Assembly: GCF_009906955.1 (NCBI RefSeq)
Contig: NZ_CP047656.1
Span: forward strand, 3,595,001 to 3,659,000
Direction of reading: 5' to 3'
Length of the DNA stretch: 64,000 bases
DNA from: Paraglaciecola mesophila
Lineage (GTDB): Bacteria; Pseudomonadota; Gammaproteobacteria; Enterobacterales; Alteromonadaceae
Position numbers and translations under genes: made by a program. The notes beneath the pieces are model-generated. The model did no database searches. It was not told the origin of the DNA and saw only the letters and a program-made list of their open reading frames with translations. Below, piece by piece: positions 8,927 to 18,592 of this stretch; position 1 is the first letter of the stretch; each line of letters starts with the position of its first letter.

Positions 8927-9806
8927 ATTAGTCTTCCTTGTACGCGTTGCAAAATGAGCAATATCGACATCCAGTAATATTGCGTGTGAGTACAGTTAAG
9001 GTTAATAAGTAATCTAAATTTCGCAACGTTCATCGAGTAAAAAATTATCATGGATTCGCTCCGAACTATCTTCGCAGTTCAGATTTAGTTAAAAGATGCG
9101 AACGGAGTACCGCGCTGTATTAATAACATCGAATGGGCAAAAACGATAAAAGGACTTCGTGGCGTTTACTACCAGCCCTTAAATCACGGGTAAAGCAATG
9201 ACTTAGCTGACTTTTTAATGGAGCACCTAGGAGATACTAATTTGCCAAACGGGCGTTGATTAGCGTATGAGCTCAGTAATAGTACTCTGCATGACCTTTG
9301 CCCATACTCGGTATTGTTTACTGGTGAAATGCAAAAATCCCGCATAATGGTGTCTAGAACCAATCTGTCGTCGCTTAAAAACACCTGACCTATGTTTAAT
9401 CAGAACACATTATTATTGTCGGCGAAGTGATGTACTTAATCATTGATGGCATTCACGCTTTTTCGTATGGGCGCATTTTTACGTTTGCTGGGAGGGAAGG
9501 TAGCGAATAAAGTATTTTGCTATTAGGTAAAATACGTTGTACCTCATTTAGAATAGCCTTGACTCTAACTGCGGAGTCTTGGGTAAATGCCACCTCAAGC
9601 TCACCAGTTATGTAGCGTAAGCCCTCACACATCAAGATGTTATCTCGCTACTATATTATAGCGGCATTTCCTTCTTCAAAACCCGTCAAAGATCGAGCTA
9701 TTTCATAACTTAGTAATGATAATTGTTATTATTTGTGTTGTGATTGAGGTATATTAAGGTGATCGCTTACATGTTTATCTAGTTATACATTTTTGAGGGA
9801 AATAGA
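8927..9806. other. 880-bp region without a supported gene
   Basis: Two short minus-strand frames (about 9184-9384 and 9453-9635) are present, but neither has a ribosome binding site or a recognisable domain. The left end shares a short conserved block with the upstream region of the paralogous lipoprotein. The right end carries the Fur-like box of the siderophore receptor. Confidence 0.5.
9713..9733 (+). promoter_or_regulatory. Fur-type iron box
   Basis: The sequence TAATGATAATTGTTATTAT is a close match to the 19-bp Fur consensus made of GATAAT hexamers, and is itself a near-palindrome. It lies about 75 bp upstream of the siderophore receptor start, as expected for iron repression. Assignment is by consensus only. 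Confidence 0.75.
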
Positions 9807-11936
9807 ATGCCGAAAGTTCGCAAAGGTTGGGTTTACCCATCTCTATCTGCGTTAGCCATAGCGGTTGCCGCTTCATCTGCCGCGCAAGAGCAAGAAGATA
9901 GCCTTGAGCATATTGAAGTAAATGCTATGCAATCGTATCGAAGCACAGCCACTAAGTCTTCATTGCGCCCCATTGACTCACCTGTGAGTATCAGCGTGAT
10001 TGATCAAGAGTTACTGCAACTACGTCAAGCCGATTCAGTATCAAAAGCACTTCGTTATACTTCAGGAGTCACGACGGAAAGTCGCCCTACGATCACGATT
10101 TTCGATCAATTTACCATTCGTGGTTTCACCACTTATCAAACGTTTTACGATGGTCTTCCTTTATTGAGTAACAATAGCTGGAACCTTTATCCTCAGGTTG
10201 ATGCCTTCGCAACAGAATCGCTAGAAATTTTAAAAGGCCCAGCATCATCGCTGTATGGCTTAGTACCTCCTGGCGGCTTGGTGAATCAGGTCGCGAAGTA
10301 CCCCAAAGACGATGACGAAACTTTAGTACGTGCTGCATTTGGCTCTGACAGTTTAATTGAGTTGGGTTTAGATACCACAGGTGCGCTAAGTGACAATGCT
10401 CGTTATCGTTTTGTTGCGCTAGGACGTAATCGAGATGGTTATCAAGACACCACAGAAACCGAGCGTTATACCGTTGCACCTTCGGTGACTGTGGATATCA
10501 GTAAAGCCACAGAGCTCACGCTGTCAGCATATTATCAAGACGATCCCGAGTTAATTCCGTCAACCTCTTTACCTGGAATAGGAACATTGAACGAGGCCCC
10601 TTACGGTAAACTAGACGTTAGCAGTTACGCGGGTGACGAAAACTGGAACAGCTTTTCACGGGAAGTGCTAATGCTGGGTTATAAGCTCAATCATCAGTTG
10701 AATGATGATTGGTCGATATTGCAGAAGTTTCGCTACACAGATGCGCAAGCTCTGCAACAGAATACCTATCATACGGTTGAACCAACAGACGGGATATTGT
10801 TAGCACGCTCTGCTTATCTTACTGACGAGGAAATAGACGGGGTTACGGTTGATACCCAAGTAGCGGGTTTTGTTCAAACCGGAGAAGTATTACATAGTTT
10901 ACTATTTGGGGTCGATTACCAAAACTCTGACTCAACAGTTGCTTATCGCGATACGTTGGGGACGGACACGCCAGCGCTTGACTTGAGTAATATTGACAAC
11001 AACTTATTTGATGTAGACACATTGCCGTTGGAGTTTTATCAAGAAGATCACAATATCGACATTGAGCAAATTGGCTTTTATGTGCAGGATGAGATGCGTT
11101 TGGGCAAGTTTACGTTTTTGCTAAACGGTCGTTATGATCAATTTGAAAGTACCGATGAAGTGGCCAATGTATATGCTGGCACGCCTTACGGTAGCACTAC
11201 AGATATTGATCAAAATGAGTTTTCTGGGCGCGTTGCGGCCATGTACACCTTCGATTCGGGTTGGCGCATGTATGCGAATTATTCAGAATCGTTCGAACCT
11301 GTTTCAGGTGTAGACTCACAAACCGGTGAAGCGTTTAAGCCCACCACAGCAGATCAAATAGAGCTAGGCACTAAGTATATCAGTGATAATGGTGCAACGA
11401 CTTTCTCGGGTGCATATTTTGTGCTCACCAAACAGAATGTTGTGGTTAACACACCTGATTTTGCGCTGAAAACACAAAACGGCGAAGTGGAATCTAAAGG
11501 CGTAGAGCTTGAGCTTTCTAGTCAAATAACACAGGCCTTTTCTGTGCAAGCAAATGCCACGTTGTTAGATATGGAAGTGACGGACAACCCACTTGATACT
11601 GATATTGTGGGTAAAACTCCAGTGTGGGTAGCAGAAGAAAGTGCATCCGTATGGGCAAATTACTTTTTTGACGATGCACTCGATGGGCTAATGCTTGGGG
11701 CTGGTGTGCGTTACGTAGGAGAAACCCAAGCGGATAAATACAACAGCCAAGTCGTGCCGTCATATACGTTACTGGATGCAGTACTGTCTTACCATATTCC
11801 AAAGTATGACGTAAAGCTGACCGGCAGCGTGAGTAACCTAACGGATAAAGAATATGTGGGGGCGTGCTTCGACACCAACAACTGTTGGTACGGTGCCCAG
11901 CGCAGATTTGAAGTGGGGATCGAAAAGCGCTTTTAA
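9807..11936 (+). CDS. TonB-dependent siderophore receptor
   Basis: A 709-residue outer membrane receptor of the ferrichrome/ferripyoverdine type. It has a signal peptide to about residue 26, then a plug domain with SPVSISVIDQELL, the FTIRGFTTYQTFYDGLP motif and LEILKGPASSLYGLVPPGGLVNQVAKYP. A 22-strand barrel follows, with YANYSESFEPVSG and the closing SVSNLTDKEYVGACFDTNNCWYGAQRRFEVGIEKRF, which ends in Phe as barrels do. The Cys pair near the end is common in siderophore receptors. A Fur-type box upstream and a terminator downstream make it an iron-repressed single gene. It is flanked by two paralogous lipoproteins on the opposite strand. Confidence 0.93.
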   Translation: MPKVRKGWVYPSLSALAIAVAASSAAQEQEDSLEHIEVNAMQSYRSTATKSSLRPIDSPVSISVIDQELLQLRQADSVSKALRYTSGVTTESRPTITIFDQFTIRGFTTYQTFYDGLPLLSNNSWNLYPQVDAFATESLEILKGPASSLYGLVPPGGLVNQVAKYPKDDDETLVRAAFGSDSLIELGLDTTGALSDNARYRFVALGRNRDGYQDTTETERYTVAPSVTVDISKATELTLSAYYQDDPELIPSTSLPGIGTLNEAPYGKLDVSSYAGDENWNSFSREVLMLGYKLNHQLNDDWSILQKFRYTDAQALQQNTYHTVEPTDGILLARSAYLTDEEIDGVTVDTQVAGFVQTGEVLHSLLFGVDYQNSDSTVAYRDTLGTDTPALDLSNIDNNLFDVDTLPLEFYQEDHNIDIEQIGFYVQDEMRLGKFTFLLNGRYDQFESTDEVANVYAGTPYGSTTDIDQNEFSGRVAAMYTFDSGWRMYANYSESFEPVSGVDSQTGEAFKPTTADQIELGTKYISDNGATTFSGAYFVLTKQNVVVNTPDFALKTQNGEVESKGVELELSSQITQAFSVQANATLLDMEVTDNPLDTDIVGKTPVWVAEESASVWANYFFDDALDGLMLGAGVRYVGETQADKYNSQVVPSYTLLDAVLSYHIPKYDVKLTGSVSNLTDKEYVGACFDTNNCWYGAQRRFEVGIEKRF

Positions 11937-11969
11937 GTGTGTAAGGTACGTTAGCTTAAACTTTAATAG

Positions 11970-11994
11970 GCCAGCGCTAGTCGCTGGCTTTTTG
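11970..11994 (+). terminator. Rho-independent terminator
   Basis: A 7-bp stem GCCAGCG/CGCTGGC with a 5-nt loop is followed by TTTTTG. It ends the siderophore receptor transcript. Confidence 0.85.
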
Positions 11995-12110
11995 TTTATG
12001 TGGCCTGCATTTAGGTTTAATTAAATAATAATCTTCCTTATTGAACCTGCAATCTGCCTAGATGTATAGGGTTTGAATAACCTAAGCCGGATTTGCCGGG
12101 CTCTCTAACA

Positions 12111-12881
12111 TCAATTCTCATCAGGTGTGCTTAGCAGCATTTTTACATCATCTATATAATAGTTACCTAGCCCAAATGAATTTTCTTGAGCGATCTGCGT
12201 GTCGAAATGGAAATAAAGACTTAATCGTTCAATGCTCGTATCGGACGGTAAATCACCAATAGCGGTAACGCCGCCAAAAAGAAGGCTATATTTGTAGGTT
12301 TCAAGATTTAATATAACTAAACCTGCATGAGGAAGGTCATTTCGTATAAACCCTATTTGCCTTGATGTTTCCCCTTCAAATATCGTCACGGTAGACCAAT
12401 CCTGACCAGGGCCATCTGTCGCCCGCTGAATAGACAAGTTGATGAGAGGGCGAGGATGCCACTGGGCAAGTGTGTTAATCGTTATCCAAAGTGTTTGTGA
12501 ATTTCGATTGCCAGGGTATTCAATGACGCCATCCCAGAGCACACTATAAATATTATTTGTCTCTCCAGTTGGCCTAGCATGAAAGCCCAAAAACGAACCT
12601 ATAGGCTCCTCCTGAGCTCTATAGAAAAGGCGAAGAATTTTATCGCCAGATTCGCCGTTAGCGTCTGATAAGACTTTTAGAGGGGCAAATTCTGCTGTGC
12701 TATTGGCTGTGCTTCCATTCCAAGTTATTTCATCTCCGACTGGATCACCAGCAAGTGTTAAGTCAGGGAATGCGCCAACTGTATCATCAAAATTAGCGAG
12801 TAATAGTGGTTGGTTAGCGCATCCACAAAGCACGAATAAAAAAACTGAAAACATAAAAGTGAGGGGGGTTTTAGTCTTCAT
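12111..12881 (-). CDS. Lipoprotein, paralogue of 8141-8926
   Basis: About 256 residues starting at the ATG at 12881, which has AAGGAAGATCGTA just before it. The frame stays open 35 codons further upstream. The equivalent frame in the paralogue has no usable start and a stop, so the shorter form is preferred. The lipoprotein signal ends VLCGCANQ. Shared landmarks with the paralogue are LLANFDDTVGAFPDLTLAGDPVGDEITW, LGFHARPT, IEYPGNRNSQ and GNYYIDDVKML. Transcription converges on the receptor gene. A duplication flanking an iron-regulated receptor suggests an envelope accessory role, but this is inference. Confidence 0.8.
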   Translation of the reverse strand: MKTKTPLTFMFSVFLFVLCGCANQPLLLANFDDTVGAFPDLTLAGDPVGDEITWNGSTANSTAEFAPLKVLSDANGESGDKILRLFYRAQEEPIGSFLGFHARPTGETNNIYSVLWDGVIEYPGNRNSQTLWITINTLAQWHPRPLINLSIQRATDGPGQDWSTVTIFEGETSRQIGFIRNDLPHAGLVILNLETYKYSLLFGGVTAIGDLPSDTSIERLSLYFHFDTQIAQENSFGLGNYYIDDVKMLLSTPDEN

Positions 12882-13399
12882 TACGATCTTCCTTGTACAA
12901 GCCAGAAAAGAAGCAATATCAACATCCAGTAACATCGCTAAGCGTACCAATAAGCGTAATGACGACTTCTGTATTTCGCCATTCATATTGCGAAATTATT
13001 TACCGTGAAATGCCAATTCGTTCTCTTAACTATGCCAGAATAATAGATGCCATCGCTTTTTAGGAGGGCATTACACTTCAAATTATAGAGCAGGTACATG
13101 TACGACCTAATTAGACAATAGAAAGTTGTTTTTGGCCTATAGGTTAATCGGTGACCAAGCTGTTAGTCGTGGCTGTTCGTTTGAAGGCACTCGAATTACA
13201 CCCGAATAATACTGATTGCTAAATTGTATTTCTTTCTGTTTCTGTGATAGCAAATAGCTATCACCAGTCTCTCTTTATAACATTCTTTTTACACTCTAAA
13301 ATCGCGGCAATTTATACTTTAGTCTAACTCATCTGGCTTGCTGTCACTTCATGACGTTAGTGCTTAAGCAAGGTGAATCGTCTTAATGTGAGGTGTTAA
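12882..13399. other. Intergenic region between divergent genes
   Basis: About 520 bp. The left part contains the conserved leader shared with the other lipoprotein gene (near 12911-12939). No further structure or gene was recognised. Confidence 0.4.
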
Positions 13400-13705
13400 A
13401 TGAAACGTGTTTTGTTTGCTGTCGTTATTTCAGCGTTATTTTCGTCGTTTACTCTGCATGCTAATACTACTGCAGTGCCCATAATCAAAGGTGCTGACAG
13501 ACCACCCTTTAAACGGGAAATAAAAACGGAAGCAGATGATCAAAAAGGAGCACAAAAAAGCCAGAATGAGCAGATAATACAGCGCAAAGGGCGAACTGCC
13601 TTGAATAAAAAACCTCCTTTTACTCAGCGGACTACGCATGCTCGGGTGCAACTGAGTGAAAAAGCAACTCGTAAGAAGGGGCGTCGTCCTCCTTATAAGC
13701 GTTAA
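13400..13705 (+). CDS. Small secreted basic protein
   Basis: A 101-residue protein with a clear signal peptide (MKRVLFAVVISALFSSFTLHA) and a very basic, probably disordered mature part rich in Lys, Arg and Gln. The mature part contains repeated (R/K)PPFK-like motifs: DRPPFKRE, KKPPFTQR and RRPPYKR. GAGGTG lies before the ATG. The triple PPF/PPY pattern suggests internal repeats. No family recognised. Confidence 0.55.
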   Translation: MKRVLFAVVISALFSSFTLHANTTAVPIIKGADRPPFKREIKTEADDQKGAQKSQNEQIIQRKGRTALNKKPPFTQRTTHARVQLSEKATRKKGRRPPYKR

Positions 13706-13822
13706 CTTTCAAACTGGGGGTTGGGTAATGTCAGTGATATCATCGCCTTTATTATCCATTGGCTAAGTAATGAGTCTACGGCTCGAGTTCGCTTTCGTTA
13801 GCGCCGCAAAATAGGAGAAAAC

Positions 13823-15058
13823 ATGCAGACAATTGAATCAGGCATCGGTATTGGGACACAAACAGCAGAACAAGCGTTGGCGACGCTAAACGATATGACT
13901 CAACACCTTGTGCCTATTCAGCCTGAGGAGTACTTGCAGCGCATTGCTAGAGCCCAAGCGTATATGCAAGCTAATAATATCGACGCGATTTATCTGAATG
14001 CAGGCACCAACTTAACGTATTTTACCGGTATGAAATGGTATGCCAGTGAGCGCATGGTCGGGGCCATTTTACCCGCAAAAGGCGCGGTGCAATATATCGC
14101 GCCGCATTTTGAAATTGGCAGTCTAACTGGCTTTAAAGTGATAGAGGGGCCGATACATGGTTGGCAAGAACACGAGAACCCTTATCGCTTATTTGTTGAG
14201 GTACTAGCAAGCCTAGGAATAGCGAAAACCGCTACGATTGGCATAGATGAAAGCGCGCAGTTTTTTATATTCGACGGCATTAATAAAGCCCAAGAGGGCT
14301 TAACGCTGATTAATGCTCAAGAGGTGACTGCCCATTGCAGAATGCACAAGTCTGATAACGAACTGGCGTTGATGCAAGGGGCCATGGATATGACGTTGGC
14401 TGTGCATCAAGCCACCGCAAGTATGCTGTGCCAAGGAATAAGCACTACCGAGGTGGAAGCCTTCATTGAACAAGCTCACCAAAAGGTTGGGGCGCCGGGC
14501 AATTATTTTTGTATCGTGCTCTTTGGGGTGGCAACGTCCTTTCCCCACGGTGTTAAAGACCCGCAAACCCTCAAAGGTGGGGATGTGGTGTTAATCGATA
14601 CTGGCTGCAAAGTGCACGACTATATATCTGACATTACCCGTACCTATGTGTTTGGTCAGCCAACGAGCCGCCAGCGACAATACTGGAACGATGAAAAAGC
14701 CGCACAACTCGCTGCCTTTAACGCAGCTCAAATAGGCGTGCCATGTGAAGAAGTCGATGGGGCGGCGCGTCAGTATTTGGCCTCACAAGGTTTAGGCCCA
14801 GAGTATCAAACACCGGGCTGTCCTCATCGTACTGGGCATGGTATTGGTTTAGATATTCACGAATGGCCGTATTTAGTTGGTGGTAACAAAACGCCACTTG
14901 CTACTGGCATGTGCTTTAGTAATGAGCCTATGTTGGTCATACCCAATGAATTCGGTATTCGTTTGGAAGATCATTTTTATATGACAAGCAATGGCCCCCG
15001 CTGGTTTACCCAGCCAAGCGAGAGCATTGATAACCCTTTTGGGCTTAGCAAAATTTAA
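13823..15058 (+). CDS. M24 family metallopeptidase (Xaa-Pro aminopeptidase type)
   Basis: A 411-residue cytoplasmic enzyme of the aminopeptidase P/prolidase family. The N-terminal creatinase-like domain includes GTNLTYFTGMKWYASERM. The pita-bread catalytic domain shows the five metal ligands in order: Asp in VVLIDTGC, Asp in ISDITRTYVFG, His in CPHRTGHGIGLDIHEWP, Glu in CFSNEPML and Glu in GIRLEDHFYM. Length is typical. Related enzymes include dipeptidases and ectoine hydrolase, so the exact substrate is open. AGGAGAA precedes the ATG, and a strong terminator follows immediately. Confidence 0.9.
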   Translation: MQTIESGIGIGTQTAEQALATLNDMTQHLVPIQPEEYLQRIARAQAYMQANNIDAIYLNAGTNLTYFTGMKWYASERMVGAILPAKGAVQYIAPHFEIGSLTGFKVIEGPIHGWQEHENPYRLFVEVLASLGIAKTATIGIDESAQFFIFDGINKAQEGLTLINAQEVTAHCRMHKSDNELALMQGAMDMTLAVHQATASMLCQGISTTEVEAFIEQAHQKVGAPGNYFCIVLFGVATSFPHGVKDPQTLKGGDVVLIDTGCKVHDYISDITRTYVFGQPTSRQRQYWNDEKAAQLAAFNAAQIGVPCEEVDGAARQYLASQGLGPEYQTPGCPHRTGHGIGLDIHEWPYLVGGNKTPLATGMCFSNEPMLVIPNEFGIRLEDHFYMTSNGPRWFTQPSESIDNPFGLSKI

Positions 15059-15062
15059 CAAC

Positions 15063-15100
15063 AAAAAGCCCGCAAACCGAAAGACCTGCGGGCTTTTTTA
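15063..15100. terminator. Bidirectional rho-independent terminator
   Basis: AAAAAGCCCGCA pairs with TGCGGGCTTTTT around a loop of about 12 nt. It has T runs in both directions and lies between the convergent M24 peptidase and TonB receptor genes. Confidence 0.9.
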
Positions 15101-15131
15101 ACCCTCTAATGCTTGAGAGTGCGGCATATTG

Positions 15132-17255
15132 TTAAAACTGGTATGACGCTGACACTCTAAAGCTACGCGGTGTACCAGGTTGCACCCACACGTCTGCAAA
15201 TGAGTTGGTGTAATAATCTCTATCAAATAAATTATCGACCTCAGCCCTTAGTGCAATCGACTCCGTTATATCATAAGCGACAAATGCTCTAGCAGTGGTA
15301 TAGCTAGGTAGGGTGAAATCGGTACCAAAGTAACCATTTCTTTTATCTACGTACACTAAGCCACCACCGATTTCTAATGCTTTACCATCTAGCTCAAGCA
15401 ACTGAACCAGTTGCAAGCTAAGTTGTTGCTCTGGCACATTAAGTAGGTCGGTTCCGGCTTCAATTGTGTATCCAAAGTTGCCATCAAAGAAGGCATTTTT
15501 CGTTTTAGCATCCACATAAGCATAAGATGCCCAAAGGGTCAGCCCATCAGCAATTTCGCCATTGATGTCTATTTCCACACCTTGACTCTCGGCTTCGCCA
15601 ATTGCCGCGAAAGTAAACGTAGTAGGATCGTCAACCACGAGCAAATTTTCTTGCTCGACTTTAAATACGGCAACGGTTCCAAACAATGCACCATCGTTGA
15701 GTGTGAACTTAATCCCAGCCTCTGCTGAGGTCGATTGATTGGGTTCAAAGCCGTCACCATTACTGTCTGTACCGGATAAAGGGCGGAAGTTTTCGCCATA
15801 AGTCGCATACACAGAAAGTGAGTCAGATGCTTCATATACAATGCCAAACTGCGGGCTGACTCGCGTTTCCTCTTGCTTTGAACGGCTATCTGATGAACGA
15901 TTATTCAAGGTTTGTTGATAGTCATCGAAACGAGCACCGATACGCACATCAAGTTTATCAGTTAAGCTAATTTGATCTTGTATAAACACGCCAAGTGATT
16001 CTTGCGTTTCGAGGCGATCTATTTGCGTAGAAAAGTCATTCGCTAGCTCACCAGCGTCACTATACACTGGGTTAAATACGTTGATATATTGCTCAGTGGT
16101 GCGGTCGCGCAGTGCAAATTGGTCATTTTCAAATTTGTCTGAATCAAGCCCAATAATGAGACGGTGTTCTAAGCCAGCTAACGTCAAGTTGCCGGAAAGC
16201 TCTGCGCGAAATACTTGATACTCTGCATCATATTCGCGGTAGCGACGAAAACGATTTATTTCATCATCTACCACGCCTGCAAAACCCGTTTCTGTGGCAA
16301 AGCCTTCTAACGATGTATCACGATAGTTAGCGCCTAACAACACACTCCAGTTATCATCAAAATCATGGTGAAACTCTACTTGGTGCCCTAATGTGTCAGT
16401 TTCGATGGGACCGTCGGCGGGCTCTCCGAGAAAACGACTTTGTGGGACGACGCCAAGTTTGTTGTCAATCGCTATCACACCTCGGTCGAACGGCACTTCT
16501 TGGTGCGCATATTCTAATTCGTAAACGAGCGTGCTTTGCTCACTGATCTCCCATGCGATTGATGGGCTAAAACCTTCTTTCTGACTTTTTACCGTGTCAC
16601 GAAAGCTACCTGCATCCTCGTAAAAACCTACAAGGCGCACTGCTACATCGTCGGTCAGTGGAGTAGTGTAATCTACATCTGCTCGGTATGTATCATAGCT
16701 TCCTGCAGATAGCTTTATCTCGCCTTGTGTATCAAATGTTGGGCGTTTTGTTACTAGGTTAACTGTGCCGCCTGGTTCACCACGGCCAAATAATGCTGCA
16801 CGTGGGCCTTTTAGCACTTCAACTGACTCGATACCCGAAAGATCGCGAGAACCACCAAAACCTCTGCCCGCATTAAAACCGTTGACCAAGTAGTTACTGG
16901 GCAGGTTTTCGTCACCCACAAACCCTCGCAACGCAAAGCTATTCCAAAGGCCACCAAAGTTGTTTTGCCGCGCAACCGATGCAGATAAATCTAATGCCTG
17001 ATTTAAATCAATTGCGCCTGCATTTGCTAACGCTTCAGAATTTATTTTCAATTCTGATTGCGGGGTTTCTAACGGACTAAAGTTGCCTTGATACGCTTGT
17101 CGTGACCCTACAATGCTTAAGGTTTCGATTGCTTTGTCTTGGGCGACGCTTTGTGACGCGTTTTGTTCATCTGCTGCAACGCTATGATGAATTAACACGC
17201 TAGCTAAGCAAGCGCTGAGATAGGTGAGCTTTAGCCCTTGTGTACCAGAGTTCAT
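15132..17255 (-). CDS. TonB-dependent receptor, last gene of a Zur-like ABC operon
   Basis: A 707-residue outer membrane receptor. The signal peptide ends near HHSVAADE. The plug contains LSIVGSRQAYQGNFSPLETPQ, SFALRGFVGDENLPSNYLVNGF and IESVEVLKGPRAALFGRGEPGGTVNLVTKRP. The barrel ends with VDNLFDRDYYTNSFADVW and SFRVSASYQF. Domain sequence alone would give siderophore receptor. However, the gene sits 26 bp downstream of three ABC transporter genes, and the operon begins at paired Zur-like operators, so a zinc ligand or zincophore is a real alternative. AAAAGG precedes the ATG. Confidence 0.9.
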   Translation of the reverse strand: MNSGTQGLKLTYLSACLASVLIHHSVAADEQNASQSVAQDKAIETLSIVGSRQAYQGNFSPLETPQSELKINSEALANAGAIDLNQALDLSASVARQNNFGGLWNSFALRGFVGDENLPSNYLVNGFNAGRGFGGSRDLSGIESVEVLKGPRAALFGRGEPGGTVNLVTKRPTFDTQGEIKLSAGSYDTYRADVDYTTPLTDDVAVRLVGFYEDAGSFRDTVKSQKEGFSPSIAWEISEQSTLVYELEYAHQEVPFDRGVIAIDNKLGVVPQSRFLGEPADGPIETDTLGHQVEFHHDFDDNWSVLLGANYRDTSLEGFATETGFAGVVDDEINRFRRYREYDAEYQVFRAELSGNLTLAGLEHRLIIGLDSDKFENDQFALRDRTTEQYINVFNPVYSDAGELANDFSTQIDRLETQESLGVFIQDQISLTDKLDVRIGARFDDYQQTLNNRSSDSRSKQEETRVSPQFGIVYEASDSLSVYATYGENFRPLSGTDSNGDGFEPNQSTSAEAGIKFTLNDGALFGTVAVFKVEQENLLVVDDPTTFTFAAIGEAESQGVEIDINGEIADGLTLWASYAYVDAKTKNAFFDGNFGYTIEAGTDLLNVPEQQLSLQLVQLLELDGKALEIGGGLVYVDKRNGYFGTDFTLPSYTTARAFVAYDITESIALRAEVDNLFDRDYYTNSFADVWVQPGTPRSFRVSASYQF

Positions 17256-17281
17256 GGTAAAACCTTTTTATAGTGTGAGTG

Positions 17282-18592
17282 TTATTTATTGGCCGATTGA
17301 ACGCTATCTGTATCGCGCCCTTGTTGTTGTTCAAAAATGAACTTGTCAAAACTAGGCATGTTAATCAGCTCCCCTTTGTCGAATTCACCTTGGGCAAATA
17401 AGAATGGGTAGTGAAACAAACGAAGGGCTTGGTGAAAGTCCCGTACTTGTTGTTCGTACTCATGCGCCGCCACGGCGTCTGTTTCTGCAAGGCGAGTTAA
17501 CAGGCGCTGCAATAACATGGGCGGAGACAGCAAAGATGCATACCCAGCGAATTGGTATTTCTTACTGGCTGCCTCACGATATTCTTGTGACATAGGCGCT
17601 GCGATTTGGTCTCCGACCTGTTGAAAGGCGTAATACCATTTCCACTCGAACATGCTTTGCATGGCCACATGCTCTTTCCACTCTGGATAGGTTGCTGTGA
17701 AGGCGTCCATGGTGGTTTCTTTTGGCAGATCCCATGCGTCATTGACGGCTTCTCGCTGGGTTAACACAATGTCGCCACCCTTAGGTGAATGAACAAGTTG
17801 ATTAATGCTCAAGTCGCCTAGAATAGGCGTGATGAAGGCGAACAGTACCCACATACCTATTAATCCTGAAGCCACTTTGGGCGCGCTACTTGCGTTCCTG
17901 CCCCAGTACACGCTTACCAATGCCCAAAACGCTAGATAGATGATGCAGTAGAGCGAAACTAACCCTATGGCTGCCAGTGAGGTACCACTGACCCAAGCCC
18001 CTACATAAAATGGCAGCATCAAACACAAGAAAAGTGCAATGAAGCGTATTGCCCCTCGAGCTCCCCAAAGGGCCCATGGGGATTTAGCCGTAGTGACTAA
18101 TAAATCGTGCCTGCCGCTGCTGCGCTCGCTGGCGAATAAATCATGGAACAACAGAATAATAATCAGTGGCGATAGAGCACTTATCACAAATACAAAGTCG
18201 ATTTTACCCGCTTGGGTAAGCTCTGCATTTTGGGTGTCGCTTTCGTAAATTTGCCCTTCAATGGCGAGCATTTTAATACGGTGCTTCCACGGGTAAATAT
18301 CGCGCTCACCTAAGGCCGCAAAGGCTAAATCCGAAGGGGCTGAATAAGTAAGATGGAAGGTGTAGTAGGCTAACATCCCAATTTCATCATGCTTATGCTG
18401 TGCATCAGTACGGTCAGATGCATCGGCGGCTTTTAAACGCTCGATAGTGTGTTGCTGTTGCTCTACTTCATTCAAACCGCTGAGCACAGAAAACCCAGAG
18501 ATTAAAAGTGCACAGCCGAGCAGCACTAGTAGGTATTTCTGGCGCAACATAAATCGCCATTCACGGCTAAGTTGTGTAAACATATAACTCAT
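17282..18592 (-). CDS. ABC-2 type transporter permease (DUF3526-like)
   Basis: About 436 residues starting at the ATG at 18592, which overlaps the stop of the upstream permease in an ATGA arrangement. An in-frame extension upstream lies inside that gene and is unlikely. The first membrane helix is at about residues 15-37 (YLLVLLGCALLISGFSVLSG). A large extracytoplasmic domain follows, then several membrane helices beginning VISALSPLIIILLFHDLFASERSSG, a typical ABC-2 cytoplasmic elbow. A second large soluble segment lies between later helices, as in DUF3526 permeases. With its sister permease it probably forms a heterodimeric channel energised by the adjacent ATPase. Confidence 0.85.
   Translation of the reverse strand: MSYMFTQLSREWRFMLRQKYLLVLLGCALLISGFSVLSGLNEVEQQQHTIERLKAADASDRTDAQHKHDEIGMLAYYTFHLTYSAPSDLAFAALGERDIYPWKHRIKMLAIEGQIYESDTQNAELTQAGKIDFVFVISALSPLIIILLFHDLFASERSSGRHDLLVTTAKSPWALWGARGAIRFIALFLCLMLPFYVGAWVSGTSLAAIGLVSLYCIIYLAFWALVSVYWGRNASSAPKVASGLIGMWVLFAFITPILGDLSINQLVHSPKGGDIVLTQREAVNDAWDLPKETTMDAFTATYPEWKEHVAMQSMFEWKWYYAFQQVGDQIAAPMSQEYREAASKKYQFAGYASLLSPPMLLQRLLTRLAETDAVAAHEYEQQVRDFHQALRLFHYPFLFAQGEFDKGELINMPSFDKFIFEQQQGRDTDSVQSANK

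Noticed and set aside
9184..9635. Two small minus-strand genes upstream of the siderophore receptor
   Set aside because: No ribosome binding site, domain or conserved neighbour. They lie in the receptor promoter region.
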